From assembly GCA_017590115.1 (NCBI GenBank), contig JAGGNK010011003.1:71815-135814 (forward strand): 64,000 nt of DNA. Reading direction: 5' to 3'. Positions 45,457 through 58,979 of this stretch are shown piece after piece (the stretch's first letter is position 1; each line of letters begins with the position of its first letter). The translations under genes and the position numbers were made by a program. Under the pieces are notes generated by a model that was not told where the DNA came from, made no database searches, and saw only the letters and a list, made by a program, of their open reading frames with translations. Source of the DNA: Montifringilla adamsi. Taxonomy: Eukaryota; Chordata; Aves; Passeriformes; Passeridae.

Positions 45457-48400
45457 TTGAGCACTTTACACCTGAAGGATGAAAAAACCAAACCAGATGC
45501 CAATGGTGAGTTCCAGCTGCTCAGATGGGTTTGGAAAGGGGGGAATGTTTCCCTGTGGGGGTTCAGAGCACTGCTGCCAAAGTAAATTCCTGATAAATCA
45601 TGAGATTCCAGAAGAGCTGAGATTAAGCAGCAGCACAGACTAAATATTTTGGTGTCTCAGGGAGCTGTGTGAACAAAATCCGTTGGTGTGGTTGCTAAAC
45701 TGCACTTGGAGCTGGTGCTTGGGTTTCATCTGCACAGCAGTGGAGCAGGGCGGTTCTCCTCAGGAAAAGGAACTGTTTGTAGCTTTTCCCAGGATGTTCC
45801 AAAGCTGTGGGGGTGCCCCTGAGGCCTGAGCTCATCTGTGCCCCCCAACCTGTTCCCATTCAGGTGCCGTTGTCAAGGCAGATGACAATGTGGAGAAGAC
45901 GGAGGATGAGGAGAAGGGTAAGTGCCTTCCTGAAAAAAAGCTTTGGCAAGGAAATTAATTTAATTTAATTATAATTATATTGATTTAATATATACTTAAA
46001 GTAAGTCTGCCTTATGTCTCAGGACCGCTGATCTTGTATCCTGCCCCAAGGACTTAATTGTAAGACATGTCCTTCCTCCATAACACTTTTAAAGGCATTG
46101 TGTCCTGTAATAACTTGGGAGACTCCTGGATTAGAGTGGAGAGAAATAAGGGGATAGCAGTATCCTCAAGGCAGGACTGGATACAGGAGCAGTTGGATAA
46201 CCTGGAGCTGGGATTGCTGTAGCAACCAACAAGTTGCGTTTATGCAGTGGCTGCTCAGAGGTGGGTAAAGGCTCCCATTCTTTCAGAAGGTGGTTTTAGG
46301 AAACAGTAACAAAACCCCAAAGTGCAGCAGTTTAACCTTGTTCGGATCTCTCTTATCCTCAACCCTTGTGTTTCAGCTCTGAAATCTTTTAAAGTACCGT
46401 TTATCCTCAAACCTTCCTTAAAAATAAAACCCTGGGAGGTGTCTGCCCACATGTCAGAGTGAGGGTTGAGGAGGCCGTACCCTATCCCAGGGAGATGCTA
46501 AGCTAAAAGAATCTTAATAAACAGAGATCTGGATGTGTTAAAGTCCCCCTTAGAACAGTGCTCGTTTGATTTCTCTACCTGGGTATTAAATGGGGGAATC
46601 TTTGGGATCTCTAAATGTCTCATGCAAGAGGTTTGGGGTCTTCAAGCCATTGCAGTCTAATGAAGAATTTCAGTATTTGGAGGGATTTTGTCCGTTTTAA
46701 GTGGCTCAGGAGTTCAGTGGGAGCAGGACCCGGAACAGGCTGTGACTAATGGATTCATGTTTTCCACCTCCTTTCCCAGAGGACAGAGCTGCCCAGTCCT
46801 TACTGAACAAGCTGATCCGCAGTAACCTGGTTGACACCACAAATCAGGTGGAGGTGCTGCAGAGGGACCCCACATCACCCCTCTACTCTGTCAAGTCTTT
46901 CGAGGAGCTGCGCCTGTAAGTGCCTGCTGGGATGAGCCAGAGCCTTCTCTGCATGGAGCTGTCAAATCCTGGGATCAGATATATTAAATAGGCTCCCTTA
47001 TAACTGGATTTTTCAGTTTGTCATGCGGAGCGTTATTCTTAAACTCAGGGGGAGAGAGCAGTTCAGCTAAAACTGCCAGAGCAGATGTGAGTTTGAAGCC
47101 CATCAGGTAGTTAGAACCTCTCCTCGTGTCCTGAAAAATTCCCTGGTGGCGTAGGAGATACACTTAAAAGTACTCGGGTTTGTGTATCACTGTCATTAAT
47201 AAGTGAGTGTATCATTTGTATTATTTAAATGCAAGGAGAGTTGGTTTATCTGGGTGCCTGGTGGGTGTTTCCCTCTGAAGCAACAGCAGTGAACAGCACA
47301 AAGGGAACAGCTTATCTTTTCCAGCCTTACTGGGTTTATGTGCTGGAGACACCAGTATTTTCTGGCTTTCTTCCCTTTGAAAACCTCTACCAGTGCAGCT
47401 TTCAAGGGATGATAATTGTTTAAGGCATGGTGGATGGATATATGTATTAATATGCTGAAGAGTGTGTCCTGTTGGGATTGTTGTGCTTGTGTTGATCTCA
47501 GGTTTGTTGCTCTACAAGCTCTGCAGGAAAATGGGAGCTAAAGAGCCTTCTCCTCATGAAATGCCAGGGTGTTTTGCTTTGTTAGTGTTTGTGGTTGAAT
47601 GTCTACAAAAAGAAGCTGAGGTCCTGCAGTGCCTGTTAGACTAATTCATTCCTGTGTTTCAAAAGGCAAACAATCCCAGGGAGTTAATGACAAGGACAGC
47701 CAGCCTAATTGAGTCTTCGTTTTGTTATGACTCGGGGTATCCTTGGCAACTGGTGCAGAGTTGGGCTTTGTCTGTCCTTGCTTGGAGCAGCACAAGGTTA
47801 CGTTTTCAAAGGGCTTTTGTTCCAGGCATCGTTGGAAAATAATACAGGATTTTCACAAAATTATGTTGTGCTGAATGGGAAGTTACTGCAGTGGGAAATG
47901 TGGGCAGGAGACCTGTAACCTGCTTTGAAAGGAGAGCCCTTCTGAGAGCACTCACAGCATCCAGGGAGCACTTGGGGGTCATCAGCTGAGGATTTCCAGC
48001 ACCATAACCTGGATTTAAGTTGTTCTGGGGTCTCTTTGTCTACAGAAGTGTCTGCTGAGAGTACAAAGCTCCCTGGAGAGAAAGCAGCAGATGAGAGTTT
48101 GCTGGCCAGCAGTGTCACCACACAGTTCTGGGTGTGAGGGCTGGCTTGCAGCCATGGATCACAAGGTGTAGTGACAGCAAACGGAGCCAAGTATCATTTA
48201 CCTGATCCGGCGTTGCTCAGCTGTAGTACACAGTCTACATGACTTGCTGAAGTCCTTGCAAGGATCTCATGATCCCTTCATCCTATTCCTCACGCTTTGT
48301 CCCACGTTTGAGTCATCAAGGAGTGATAATTTTGGCACCAAGATCAGGCATGGCTGAGGAAATGGGACTGGCCTGAAGGACAGGATTAACACTTTGTGCT

Positions 48401-51400
48401 CTGTGATTCCTGGATTGTCTGAAAAGCTGCTTTGGAACAAGCAGTGCTGGCCTTAGACACAGGCTTTGCCCTCAAGCTGGAGCAGGCAGGCTGACTTACT
48501 AAATCCTGGGGTTTTTGCAAAGCTTCCTGTCTAGACTTCCTGCTGTCACTTACGGTTCCAGATGCTGACCACAGTTGTTTCACAGGTGGGATTGTAGCAG
48601 GGACAGCTCTAGGATGTCTTCTCGAGGATTTTTGTCACCTTTTTGTACACAAATGAAAACTAAATTGACTTAAACAGGTCATGATATAAAAATTTCTCTT
48701 TTTAGGAAACCACAGCTCCTTCAAGGAGTCTATGCCATGGGCTTCAACAGACCATCTAAGATCCAAGAGAATGCCCTGCCCATGATGCTTGCTGAACCGT
48801 ATGTACATGTTCTTCTTACTCTCTACCAGAATAGAAGGATTTGAAAGGTTCAGTGTGCTGCTCCTGAATTTTGGGTGGGAGGAGGGTGATGGAGAAACTC
48901 TCAGGGTATGGAGAAAGGGTTCCCATGTCACAGTGTTTCTGTGGTTATTAACTATGTGACAGCAGCCCTGGATTTGTCCTTTTCCTAGGGCTGGTGCTGA
49001 GCATGCAGTGCTGTGGGGTTTGGGAGGTTGTTACCATTTTCCTCATTAGTTTGGGAAGAAATAATACAAAATGGCTCAGAAATCCTGGGTGGGTAGGAGT
49101 AGCTGAAGTGCTGATTTTTCTCTCCACAACCCTGAGCTGGAATGTGTGAGGTACTGAGACACTGGGGAAGACGTGTGAAATGGGAAATTACTGAGAGATA
49201 ACCACAGCTCTCCTTCCAAATCTCCATCATTGAGAAACACTGAAGGAGAGTGTTGGGCAGGAAGTAATTCCTGCCCCATGGAGCGTAGCTGGTCAGGTTG
49301 GCCATGGATCCAGAGCAGGGGTAAATGTGACGGGATTCAGGTGCCACCGTGGTGCTTCACGCTCTGAGCTGTGCCTGCTGTGCCCCCAGCCCGCAGAACC
49401 TCATCGCGCAGTCGCAGTCCGGTACTGGCAAGACAGCTGCCTTTGTCCTGGCCATGCTCAGCAGGGTTGAGCCTGGGAACAAGTATCCACAGGTAAGGTC
49501 TGTGGGATGTGGCTGCTTCAGGGCGTGTTTCACCTTGGCCATGCAGTGCCATCTAGTGAAGAGCCTGAGCTGCTGGGAGGCCTTCAGATGTAAATTCACG
49601 GTTTGATGGAGCCATGGTGTTATTTCTTTAAACTGCTTAAAGGGGATGGAGGTTTGGGGATTTATCAAAATGCCTTCAGTGCAAAATATGTGGATTTTGC
49701 TCAAAGCTTGTTCTTGTCAGTCCTTCCCATGCATGACACAGGATGCCATTGCTCTGTGAGTGTGTGAAGAGTGAGATAATACAGATGTTATAATTCACAC
49801 TATCACAATCAGAAGTAACTGTTTCTTAATTACAATACATTATAAGCGTTTCTTAGCTTATCAGCTTTTATCACATCATACTACAAATACCTTAAAACTA
49901 ATCATCTAAAATTACCCCTCGTGAGTCTTACTACAATATATCTTTCATAGTTCTATTTCTATCTAGTCTTATTTATAAAGTCATTTTTTAAAACTTGTTT
50001 CTCATTCCATTTCTCTCTCAACAATGTTTATCCTATTTTATAACATTTTTAAGTCAGCATTTATTTTCTCAGAGTTTACATACAAAATGTATACTATGTG
50101 AACCTTCTATCAAACTTTGAGAATTTTTTACAAATCCATTTCCCACGTGTGAGGAGTTAAATCTTTCTGGGAGGACTTAAATCAGAGAAATAGTGCAGGC
50201 TGAAGGGGGTTGGATAAGTGGGTTTGGAGTGGAAGAGAAGGTAGCTGTGACAACAGAGCAGACAATGCCTGGAGAGGGACTTTTTAAATCAAATTTCCTC
50301 ATGGGATGGTTGAGAAACTGTTTAGCCACTTGCATGTTCGTCTTGAAGAAAACTTCAGGGAGAATTTTAAAAAGCAAGTGTAATAGTGTTTGCCCTGGAT
50401 GTTGATCACCTCACTCATTATCCTTCTGTTCCTCCAGTGTTTGTGCCTTTCCCCAACATACGAGCTGGCACTTCAAACAGGAAAAGTGATTGAACAGATG
50501 GGAAACTTTTACCCGGAGCTGAAACTTGCGTATGCTGTCCGAGGCAACAAACGTGAGTAAGGGGACACACCGCAAAGAGGAGTGAGGGAATGGTGCTCCT
50601 CAGGTGCACCAGAGCAGTCAGGTGGTGAAATGGCTTGGTCAGAGAGGGCCAAAACATTTCCCTGTGTGCACAGCCACCCTAGTGCAGCCCTTCCTTCTGT
50701 CTCGGCAGTGGAGAGAGGGCAGAAGATCTCGGAGCAAATCGTAATCGGCACACCCGGCACCGTGCTGGACTGGTGTTCCAAACTGAAATTCATCGATCCC
50801 AAGAAGATCAAGGTGTTTGTGTTGGATGAGGCGGATGTGATGATCGCCACCCAGGGCCACCAGGACCAGAGCATCCGCATTCAGAGGTACGGAGGGACAC
50901 AGGGACAGCGGGGCTGTGAAGCAGCAAGAAGCAACAAGACTGAAATGATAGATGAGCTCTAGTCCAGGGGGTTCATAGAGGCACAATGTCAGGGGATGAC
51001 AAGCAGTTTCATTTCACAGAATCACACAGAATCACAGAATCACTGGATTGGAAGAGACCAACAAGACCATCAAGTCCAGTGCATCCCAAACACCTCACCT
51101 AAACCATGGCACCCAGTGCCACATCTAGACTTTGTTTAAACACATCCAGGGATGGTGACTCCACCACCTCCCCAGGCAGGCCATTCCAGTACTTTTATCA
51201 CTCTTTCCCTAAAAAACTTTTTCCTAATATCCAACCTATATTTCCCTTGGTGCAGCTTGAGACTGTGGTTCTGTCAGTGCTGCTTGGTGAATGAGACCAA
51301 CCTCACCTGAGCACAGCTGCCTTTCAGGGAGCTGTAGAGAGTGATGAGGGCACCCCTGAGTCTCCTTTTCTCCAGGCTGAACACCCCCAGCTCCCTCAGT

Positions 51401-54400
51401 CATTCCTCACGGGGTTTGTGTTCCCAGCCCATCACCAGCCTCATTGCCCTCCTTTGGATGCACTCAAGTGTCTCGATGTGCTTCCCAAACTGGGGGCCCA
51501 GAACTGGACACAGTGCTCAAGGTGTGGCCTCACCAAGGGTGAGGGGCTGCACAGGGGCGCACCCCTGTGCCAAATACAGGGGAAGAATGACCTCCCTGCT
51601 CCTGCTGACCACACTATTCCTGACACAAGCCAGGATGCCATTGGCCTTACTGGCCACCTTACAGAAAAAAAATCCAGTCCCTGGAGCAGGGTTTATTCCT
51701 TTTTAAGAAGAGAAGTCTGGATGCCTGTGGTCCATGAGGGAGTGATCATGGGTGGATAAGATTGGTTTTAGTCTTTCCAGCCATGGAAATAACTGGTTCC
51801 GGGGTTATGGTTTTCCTTTGCCTGTAGCATGAATTCCATCAGGATATCAGGAGATGACAGTGTTGTGTGGGAACCCTCCCTATTTCTCTCTCTTTCAGAA
51901 TGCTCCCCAGAGACTGCCAGATGCTTCTGTTTTCAGCCACTTTTGAGGATTCTGTTTGGAAGTTTGCTCAAAAAGTTGTTCCTGACCCAAACATTATCAA
52001 ACTGAAGCGCGAGGAGGAGACCCTGGACACCATCAAGCAGTATTATGTCCTGTGCAATAACAGAGATGAGAAGTTCCGGGCTCTCTGTAACATCTACGGG
52101 GCCATCACCATTGCCCAGGCCATGATCTTCTGCCATGTGAGTGCTTCCAGGGAATGTTAGTCCTAGTGACCCCTTCAGAGTCTGCAAGTGCTAAAACCAA
52201 GCCAGACACAGTTTCCAGAAAGGAACTGAGAACAAAATTGCCCTTTTTGGCTTCTCTGGCTCCATCTTTGAGTGAAATCCCAAAAGTCACATTAGCGCTG
52301 GCTGGTTTGATTCCCTGGGTTTGTCCATCCAGGAGACAGCATTGGACTTTTTTATTCCTGAATGGTCACTGTTGTCGCTGAAGTCCTCTGAAGCAAAGAT
52401 CAGAGTAATGCACGTTCTTCTAAAACTGAACTGAAAAGAAAAAAAAAAGTGGGGTTGGAACATGGATGAAAATAGGGAATAATGAGGAATTGGGAAGTGT
52501 TTTGGTTCTCTAGCTGATACAGAGCTGTTCCTGGGACTTCATTTCCCTCAGGTAATTGAGGATACACCTCTGGGATCTCACTATGAATCATACTGAGACT
52601 TGGTTTTCTTTTTCTGGAAGCTGCCATAATCATTTTTAGGGGAAAAAATCAGCGCTGACAGCACCAAACAGCCAGGCAAAGTGACCTCAGACAAGATGAA
52701 CGTGTTTGGAATCTGCTGCAGCAGTTTGCTTTTAGACTGTCTCAAGACATAATTGGAGCTCAAAAAACTGTTTAATTCAAGGCTGTGCAGAGCCTCTGCA
52801 GGATTTCACAACTGCATTCAGGTCTGACCTTGCCATTTTCCAAGCTGAGTAGTTGTGGTTTTGTGACAAGTTTCATGAGTTTTCAGTGTACAGATGTAGT
52901 GTCAGTCTCCAGCAGAGTGAAATCCACAGAGCAGAGCACAAAGAAAACGTATCTTATTAATCAGGGGCTCCTGAGGTGGCTGACGTGTATTGTCCTCCTT
53001 CTGATACAGTTTGTAAGGGAGACAAAAACTGAGCAGCCACGGAGCTTCCAGTGGGCCCCCAGAGAGGTTTGTTGTCACTTTCCAGCATTAAACCCCCTCC
53101 CAAATGTGGGGCTGGCTGTGTGTTGCAGACTCGGAAGACGGCGGGGTGGCTGGCGGCGGAGCTGTCCAGGGAGGGCCATCAGGTGGCCTTGCTCAGCGGG
53201 GAGATGATGGTGGAGCAGAGAGCGGCCGTCATCGAGCGCTTTCGGGAGGGCAAGGAGAAGGTGCTGGTGACCACAAACGTCTGTGCCAGAGGTAGGATAC
53301 GGAGGAATGGGACCAGCTGATGCTCTAGGATTTGAGCTTTTATGTTTTCCATGTATTTGTAACCCTGCAGTTCTTTAGTGTAGAACTCCGAACTCCACAC
53401 GCAGTGACAGCTGCTGTTCTCCCGTTTTGGGCAGACACGGCAATTCCTCTCCAGGCCTGGCAATCAAGGACACTCACTGCCTCAGGCCCCAAGAGATTAA
53501 ACAAAAGGGAACTGGGGGGAGCAAACTTGGGGTAAATGACTTCATTAGCTGAAGCTGTAATTTGAAGGTTAACCTCCAATATGCAAATGAACCAAATTTA
53601 TAAAAGTGAAAAGTGAAAACCTGTGGTCCATTTTTGAGTGTGGTCCCTGGAGGGCTTTGTCTGCCCAAAATGTTACCTGAAGGCCCTTCAGTAAATACAC
53701 CCACTTTTTATTCCCTTTATTTTGTCTGGCCTCTGTTTTTAGGTAGCCTGAAAAGGCATCCCAGGGAGGGCTGGAAGCAGCACTTCCTAAGATAACACAT
53801 ACCCCTGGCCAGCTGACAGGAAGAATTTGCAGGTGTTCCAGTTGGGAGAAATTGGTGTCCTTACACTGTGTGCCTGTGGGCAAGCACAGGATTGCTTGTT
53901 GGCTTCCTGCTGCTTGAGATGGAAGAGTGTCCTGTGAGAGTCTGGCACCAAGCTTGTCTTGGGCTGGTGACATTCAGGGTTTGCAGTGAACGTGTGCCCA
54001 AGTATGGAAAACTGAAAAACAGTGAAATGCAGTTCACCATCCCAGTAGGATTTGTGGTGTAATTTGACATCCTAGAACAGTTAAGACAGGATTGTACTTG
54101 GGAAAAAAACAAGTGGTCTTTAGAGCTTTGCAGGGAAGGAGAGAGTTTCTGGAATAAATATTTAAGTGCTGGTAGAATTTCCAAAATATTTAAGTGTCTT
54201 TGGCTGCTTCAGTGGGACTCTCTGCCCTAACAGCTCAATAGTTTTTATTTCCACCCTGTGAGGATAGTGTGGAAAAGCTCCATTTCAGAGTGTGAGGAGG
54301 CTCTAAAAAGACGTGAAGTTGTGTAACCCGATGCTCTCTTTTTGTCAGGGATCGATGTAGAGCAGGTCTCTGTTGTTATCAATTTTGACCTGCCTGTGGA

Positions 54401-55020
54401 TAAGGACGGAAATCCAGACAACGAGACCTACCTGCACCGCATCGGCCGCACCGGCCGCTTCGGCAAGCGAGGGCTGGCCATTAACATGGTGGACAGCAAG
54501 CACAGCATGAACATTCTCAACAGAATCCAGGAACATTTCAGTACGTACCCTCAGGCTTTCTCCTTTCTCTAAACTGTTGAATCACTGCAGAATTTGATTT
54601 GTTGGATGCTGAGCAGGTCTAAGGGTGTTTGTTGAGCCTTAAACAGGTGGCAGAAGAGCACAGCAGGAGTGTTTGGTGTAGCATCGCTTGGGATTGTGAC
54701 CTGCTGCCTCTGACGGGAGCGGAATAAATCAGGCTGTGTTTGCTGTTTGCCTGGATAGTCCTTGAAGTGGATGTGCAGGGGTGGGTAACACTGGAGTACC
54801 CAGATGGGCCTTTGGTAAAAGGACACACTTTTAATTTGTATTTTTAAAACCTGACTGAACATTCCCTGATAAACCAGAACTCAGGTCCAGCCAAGGAGAG
54901 CAGCATTCCCTTCTCTGCTCAGTGTTAAGAAATCTGACCTATTTCTCTTCTTTCCCAGACAAAAAGATAAACAAATTGGATACTGACGACTTGGATGAAA
55001 TCGAGAAGATAAATAACTGA
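45457..55020 (+). CDS. DDX19B: ATP-dependent RNA helicase DDX19 (DEAD-box, Dbp5 family), first coding exon not found
   Basis: Exons: 45457-45505, 45864-45917, 46780-46915, 48706-48798, 49390-49492, 50438-50552, 50709-50886, 51899-52136, 53129-53291, 54349-54540, 54959-55020 (TGA). All phases fit, giving 460 residues from [10 protein letters not shown] to EIEKINN. Human DDX19B has 479, so 19 N-terminal residues are missing. DDX19 is the mRNA-export ATPase on the cytoplasmic face of the nuclear pore, docked on NUP214 and activated by GLE1-IP6. Motifs (positions in the visible 460): Q-motif region with [10 protein letters not shown], Walker A SQSGTGKT (119-126), [19 protein letters not shown] (223-226), SAT (255-257), [19 protein letters not shown] (406-415). 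All catalytic residues are intact and the gene is intron-bearing, so it is not a retrocopy. The sequence fits DDX19A/B and not DDX25; A versus B cannot be settled here. Its own CpG island lies upstream, and UBXN10 converges on it. Confidence 0.95.
49740..50160. mobile_element. AT-rich interspersed block in a DDX19 intron, possibly an LTR fragment
   Basis: Roughly 400 bp of strongly AT-rich sequence ('ttacaatacattataagcg', 'cttagcttatcagctttt') differs sharply in composition from the flanking intron and looks like an inserted interspersed repeat. Its style recalls avian retroviral LTR remnants, but I see no clear TG...CA ends or target duplication. It has no coding capacity. The class is a guess. 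Confidence 0.3.
51015..51665 (-). mobile_element. CR1 LINE fragment, reverse orientation
   Basis: About 650 bp reading as the reverse complement of a CR1 3' region: it starts with the terminal 'acagaatcacagaatcac' repeats, then 'gaccatcaagtccag', 'gactccaccacctccccagg', 'tttctccaggctgaacaccc' and 'gggcccagaactggacacag'. The end near 51665 would enter the ORF2 3' part. It lies between the DDX19 exons at 50886 and 51899 and is the longest CR1 copy in the window. Confidence 0.9.
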
Positions 55021-56970
55021 AATAGCTGCTGGAACTGGTGTGTGCCCTGCTGTGGAAGCTCTCCCACTACAATTGGATCAGCGTTTGGATTGGCACAGCC
55101 TCTCGGCTCGTCCTGAAAAGGACTCTTCAAGATATGAGTACACAAAAATTACCTCATGTTCAAAATTGCAGTTGGACTTCAAATTGTGCAACTATGGGGA
55201 GGAAGAGGAAATGTTTACAGAAGCTTTTAACATTTCTTAGATTAGCCTTAAAATGGGATGATCTTTGGAATTCTGAGAAATACACTTGCCAAAAGAGAGG
55301 CAATAGGGAATACCTAAAATTTGAAAAGGAAAAAAAACATTATTTTCTTTAATTGGAATAATGTGCAGCATTAACCTGATCAGTTTCAATTCAACAGCTG
55401 AGTATATAATGGACATAAGGAAACGAAAAAATAAAAAAAAGAAAACCTAAAAACCCCAAACAAGGCAGCTGTTTTTTGGCTAAATACTTAACTTGTACAA
55501 ACTAGGATGTCATTCTCTTTGGCGCTCCCCTGGGCTCTTTAAGACTCATTTCTGGCTTTCTGATGGATTTGCCCTGCTTTTCCTTACATAAGTTGTCCTG
55601 AGGATGTCTCCAGTAGCTCCTACTTGCAAACACAGGTGCCGTGTCGCTTTGCTGGGCAGTATTTTCATTTCCTTGTCCTGGATTTGTTGGGATGGCCGCT
55701 CTCTGTGACGTGGGTGGTGGTGACACTACAGAAGTTCATCCCAAGTGTTTAACCTGGCTATGGTGTGGGTGGGTGGGGTGGGAGGGGCAGTATGAAGGGA
55801 ACTGTACTAATGGATTGCCTGATTAAATTCACCTCTGTGAATGAAATTCACCATTGATTAAATGCACCGTGCTGTGAAGCTCAGCATGAGTAATATATGG
55901 GCTTCACCCATCAGATACAGGATTAAAAGAACAAACAAATCATGATAGCCTGGATTGACCAAAAAAATGTACCTTTAGAACACCAAATTTACCTGTTGCA
56001 GTATGTTTCAGTACCAGAGTTTTGAGTCAAATTGCTCAGCCAAATTGCAGGTGGGAATTGCTCCATAGTGCAAAATATTGTTGGTCCCTGCCCCGGGGTG
56101 TTCCATGGAGAAGGAAGGATTCACAGCTCCTGGAGAAGGAAGGATGATGCCTTCTGTGTGTTGGGACCACTCTTGTGCACACAGCTGGACACTGTGGGCT
56201 GTTCCCCCAGCCCAGTCTCCAGGAGAAGGAGGCTCCTGAACCAGAACTTAGGGTGCACAGCTCTTTGTTGGGGGGAAATGGGACATGCATGAGCAGCCAT
56301 GGGCCTGCTACTCAGCGTGGGAATCATGTCAAAACAAGTGTATAAATTGTAAATTTAAACTGAATTGTTTTCTTTGCAATTTTGGCCATCATATTCTGTT
56401 CAAAGACAGGAATATGGATCCTTTTACCAAGTAAAAAAAGGCTCATTTAAAATGTACCTAAAATTTTAGGAAATTGTGCACCCTTTTATCAATTTGTATA
56501 AAGGCTTTAGTGAAGAAAAAAAAAACCAGCTTAAAATTAAACTTTTTGTATTCTGGGGTGTATCTATTTTTATTCTGTTGGAATCCTATTTAAAGTGGCA
56601 GGTGAGTGAGTGCTTGCGTGTGGAGTGGAAGACTTGATTTAATCACCTACTTTCCTAGTACAGTTGAATGACGTGGTGACAGCAGAGTATTGGGTTGAAT
56701 TGTCATGGAAGCTGCTGCTGGTCCTGTGTGCTGTTTCTAATGTACTTTTAATTGGAATTAAAGAGCACATAGTGAACAATCCCTTTGCTGACTTCTTGCT
56801 TGAATACTTTGTTGGTGTTTAAAAGCCTCAGTAAGGACATTCTTATCCAAAAGTCCTGATAAGTTTTATATTTATGACAGAATGAATTTTAATGCTGAAA
56901 TTCTTAAAAGATTCCCACAAAGAAGCTTGTTAAATGATGCCACACAATAAATGAGGTCAGATGAGTATTG
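55021..56970 (+). other. DDX19B: DDX19 3' UTR
   Basis: The AT-rich sequence after the TGA lacks coding features. Candidate polyadenylation signals are AATAAA at about 55430 (A-rich, might be internal priming), ATTAAA at 56757-56762 and AATAAA at 56946-56951. A short (about 0.4 kb) and a long (about 1.9 kb) 3' UTR are therefore both possible. Confidence 0.5.
56946..56951 (+). terminator. DDX19B: Distal polyadenylation signal AATAAA of DDX19
   Basis: AATAAA is followed within about 25-50 nt by T- and GT-rich sequence ('tattgttcttccccctgtgc'), the usual downstream element. It is the best-formed signal before the convergent UBXN10 gene. Confidence 0.4.
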
Positions 56971-56974
56971 TTCT

Positions 56975-58979
56975 TCCCCCTGTGCTTCTTGTGCTGGGTT
57001 TAAAATTGCTGCTAAAATCTCCCCAGAACAGTTCTGAAGGGAAGAGAAGAACTGAGGGAGAAAAGAGGTGTTTTCCCTGTGCTGTGCTTGCCTAGATCAA
57101 GACTTGATATTTTTTGCCCATCTTTGTAGATGCTGTAGGCTGGGTGAGGTGATTAGAACCAAACTCATCCAGCTTAATCAGGAGGAACATCCTGCAGCAT
57201 GAGAAATCCACCATGAGCCAAGTTACTCTGAATTGTCTGATTGTTCTGTTCTTGCTCAGAGCCCCTGTGCTCTCACAGCTGCCTGGTGGTCCCCAGCTCT
57301 GGTCACAGCTTGTCACTGATGAAATGTGCTTCTTCCTTGGCTGCAAGCTTGTAGTGAGCACAGGATACAGATACAAACTTCAGGAAGGTGGTGTGGAGGG
57401 CAGCTGACCATCCAAAGGCAGCTGCTGATTTGGGCAGCCCCTGAGGTATTTGCCATCAAATTGAAAGTTTCTTAAGAGCAGGTGTGATGGATAAACCTCA
57501 GCTCGTGTAAATCATTTAAAGTTGAAGTTTCAGCCTGAAAGGTTTTATTTAACACAGGATTAAAATACTCTGAAGTGTAGGAGTAATGCAGTACCCACAA
57601 CAGGCAGAAAGAGGGAATTAACTACCTAACTCTGAAGGAAACTGGAAAATGGTCCCTTTTCCTGAAACCAAGTGAAATACTTTGTGGTTCTGTTGAAGGC
57701 ATCCAGATGTTTCAATATCCAGGACTGCTGCTGAGTGAATCCCATCACAGCAGCAGGGACCACTGTTCCATCAGATACTGGTTTTACAAAACTTGATTTA
57801 GCATCAGGTACCACACTCACAGCCAGCACCAGCAATCAGCTTTCTGCTCCTGTTGTGTTTGTGCTCCTGTGCCTAGTTGGTTTGGCACTTAAACTCAGCT
57901 TCAAAATAAATTTGGTTTGCCTCAAAACATTTAAACTCACTCATCTGTGTGGCATTGTTAAAGGAGATTAAAAATTACTGCCTTTGAAATTCCATTAAAA
58001 ACTAGAAGATATTCCTCTTTTTTTAGCACAAGCACATTGTGTTTGCCTCAACCTGCCAAGTCACCCAACCAGCCTTTTAATGATGGTTTAGTAAAAGATG
58101 GCTTACTCCTTGAGCCAATTCCCAGTCAAATCCCATTAATATCTTATTTAAAAATTCCCAAAGCAGCACTTGCTCCTTGGGCTAACTTCAGTGTAAAGGG
58201 GTTAAACGGAATGATCTGTAAAATCCCTTCTTAACTATCCACCTCTTCTTACCTATGGATCACTTGAGCCAAATAAGAGAAGGAAAACTAAGGAGAAAAT
58301 CCTGTTGCTCCCCAAGACAAAAGAAAATCCTGTTGTCCCAAGGCAAAATAATAATTATTTGTTACTAAAAAGATGATTTAATCACAGTTAAGAGCTGGAC
58401 TGAGGTTACCCAGAAAGACCTGAGCCCTCACAGCTATTTTACAATCAGTCTTGCAATTTAATACTTCACAATAACTCATTAATGTGTTATTACTGTTATT
58501 TCCAGATGAGTTTGGGGTTTGATCTCCTTTTCAGTCTCTTGAGAAGACATTTAGCATAATGATAATCTACTGAAGGTGGTCCTGTAGCTAAACCAGTTGT
58601 TTCTACCTTCCCAAATGGTGCTTCTGCATTCAGACAAGTGGTACCTTCCCAAAACATAGAAAAGGACAAGGGGAGAGGTCTTGAACACCTGAGTTTTCAA
58701 AGAACATCAGGAACTTCAACAAACCAGAAAGGCTGAAGGTTGGTGGTGCTGAGGCAGAAATTTGTGATGGCACAGGTGACACAGGCTGTTCTGTATGAAT
58801 CGAGTTTATGCATCTGAAATACTATTTCAAGTACTGTCACATATCCATAACTCTGCTTCCTGGGGATTTTGTGGGAGATAGAAGATTAAGAAGTAGGTGC
58901 AGGAAGCATCAGACTCTTAGTTTTTTGGAAGAAGCACTGCACCCCACTGAGCAGAAGAACCCACGGCGTCTCTGTGTGC
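56975..58979. other. Tail-to-tail interval between DDX19 and UBXN10
   Basis: About 2 kb of AT-rich non-coding DNA. It probably includes the UBXN10 3' UTR (minus strand) on its right side; ATTAAA on the minus strand near 58457-58462 is one possible 3' end. I see no further gene. Confidence 0.45.
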
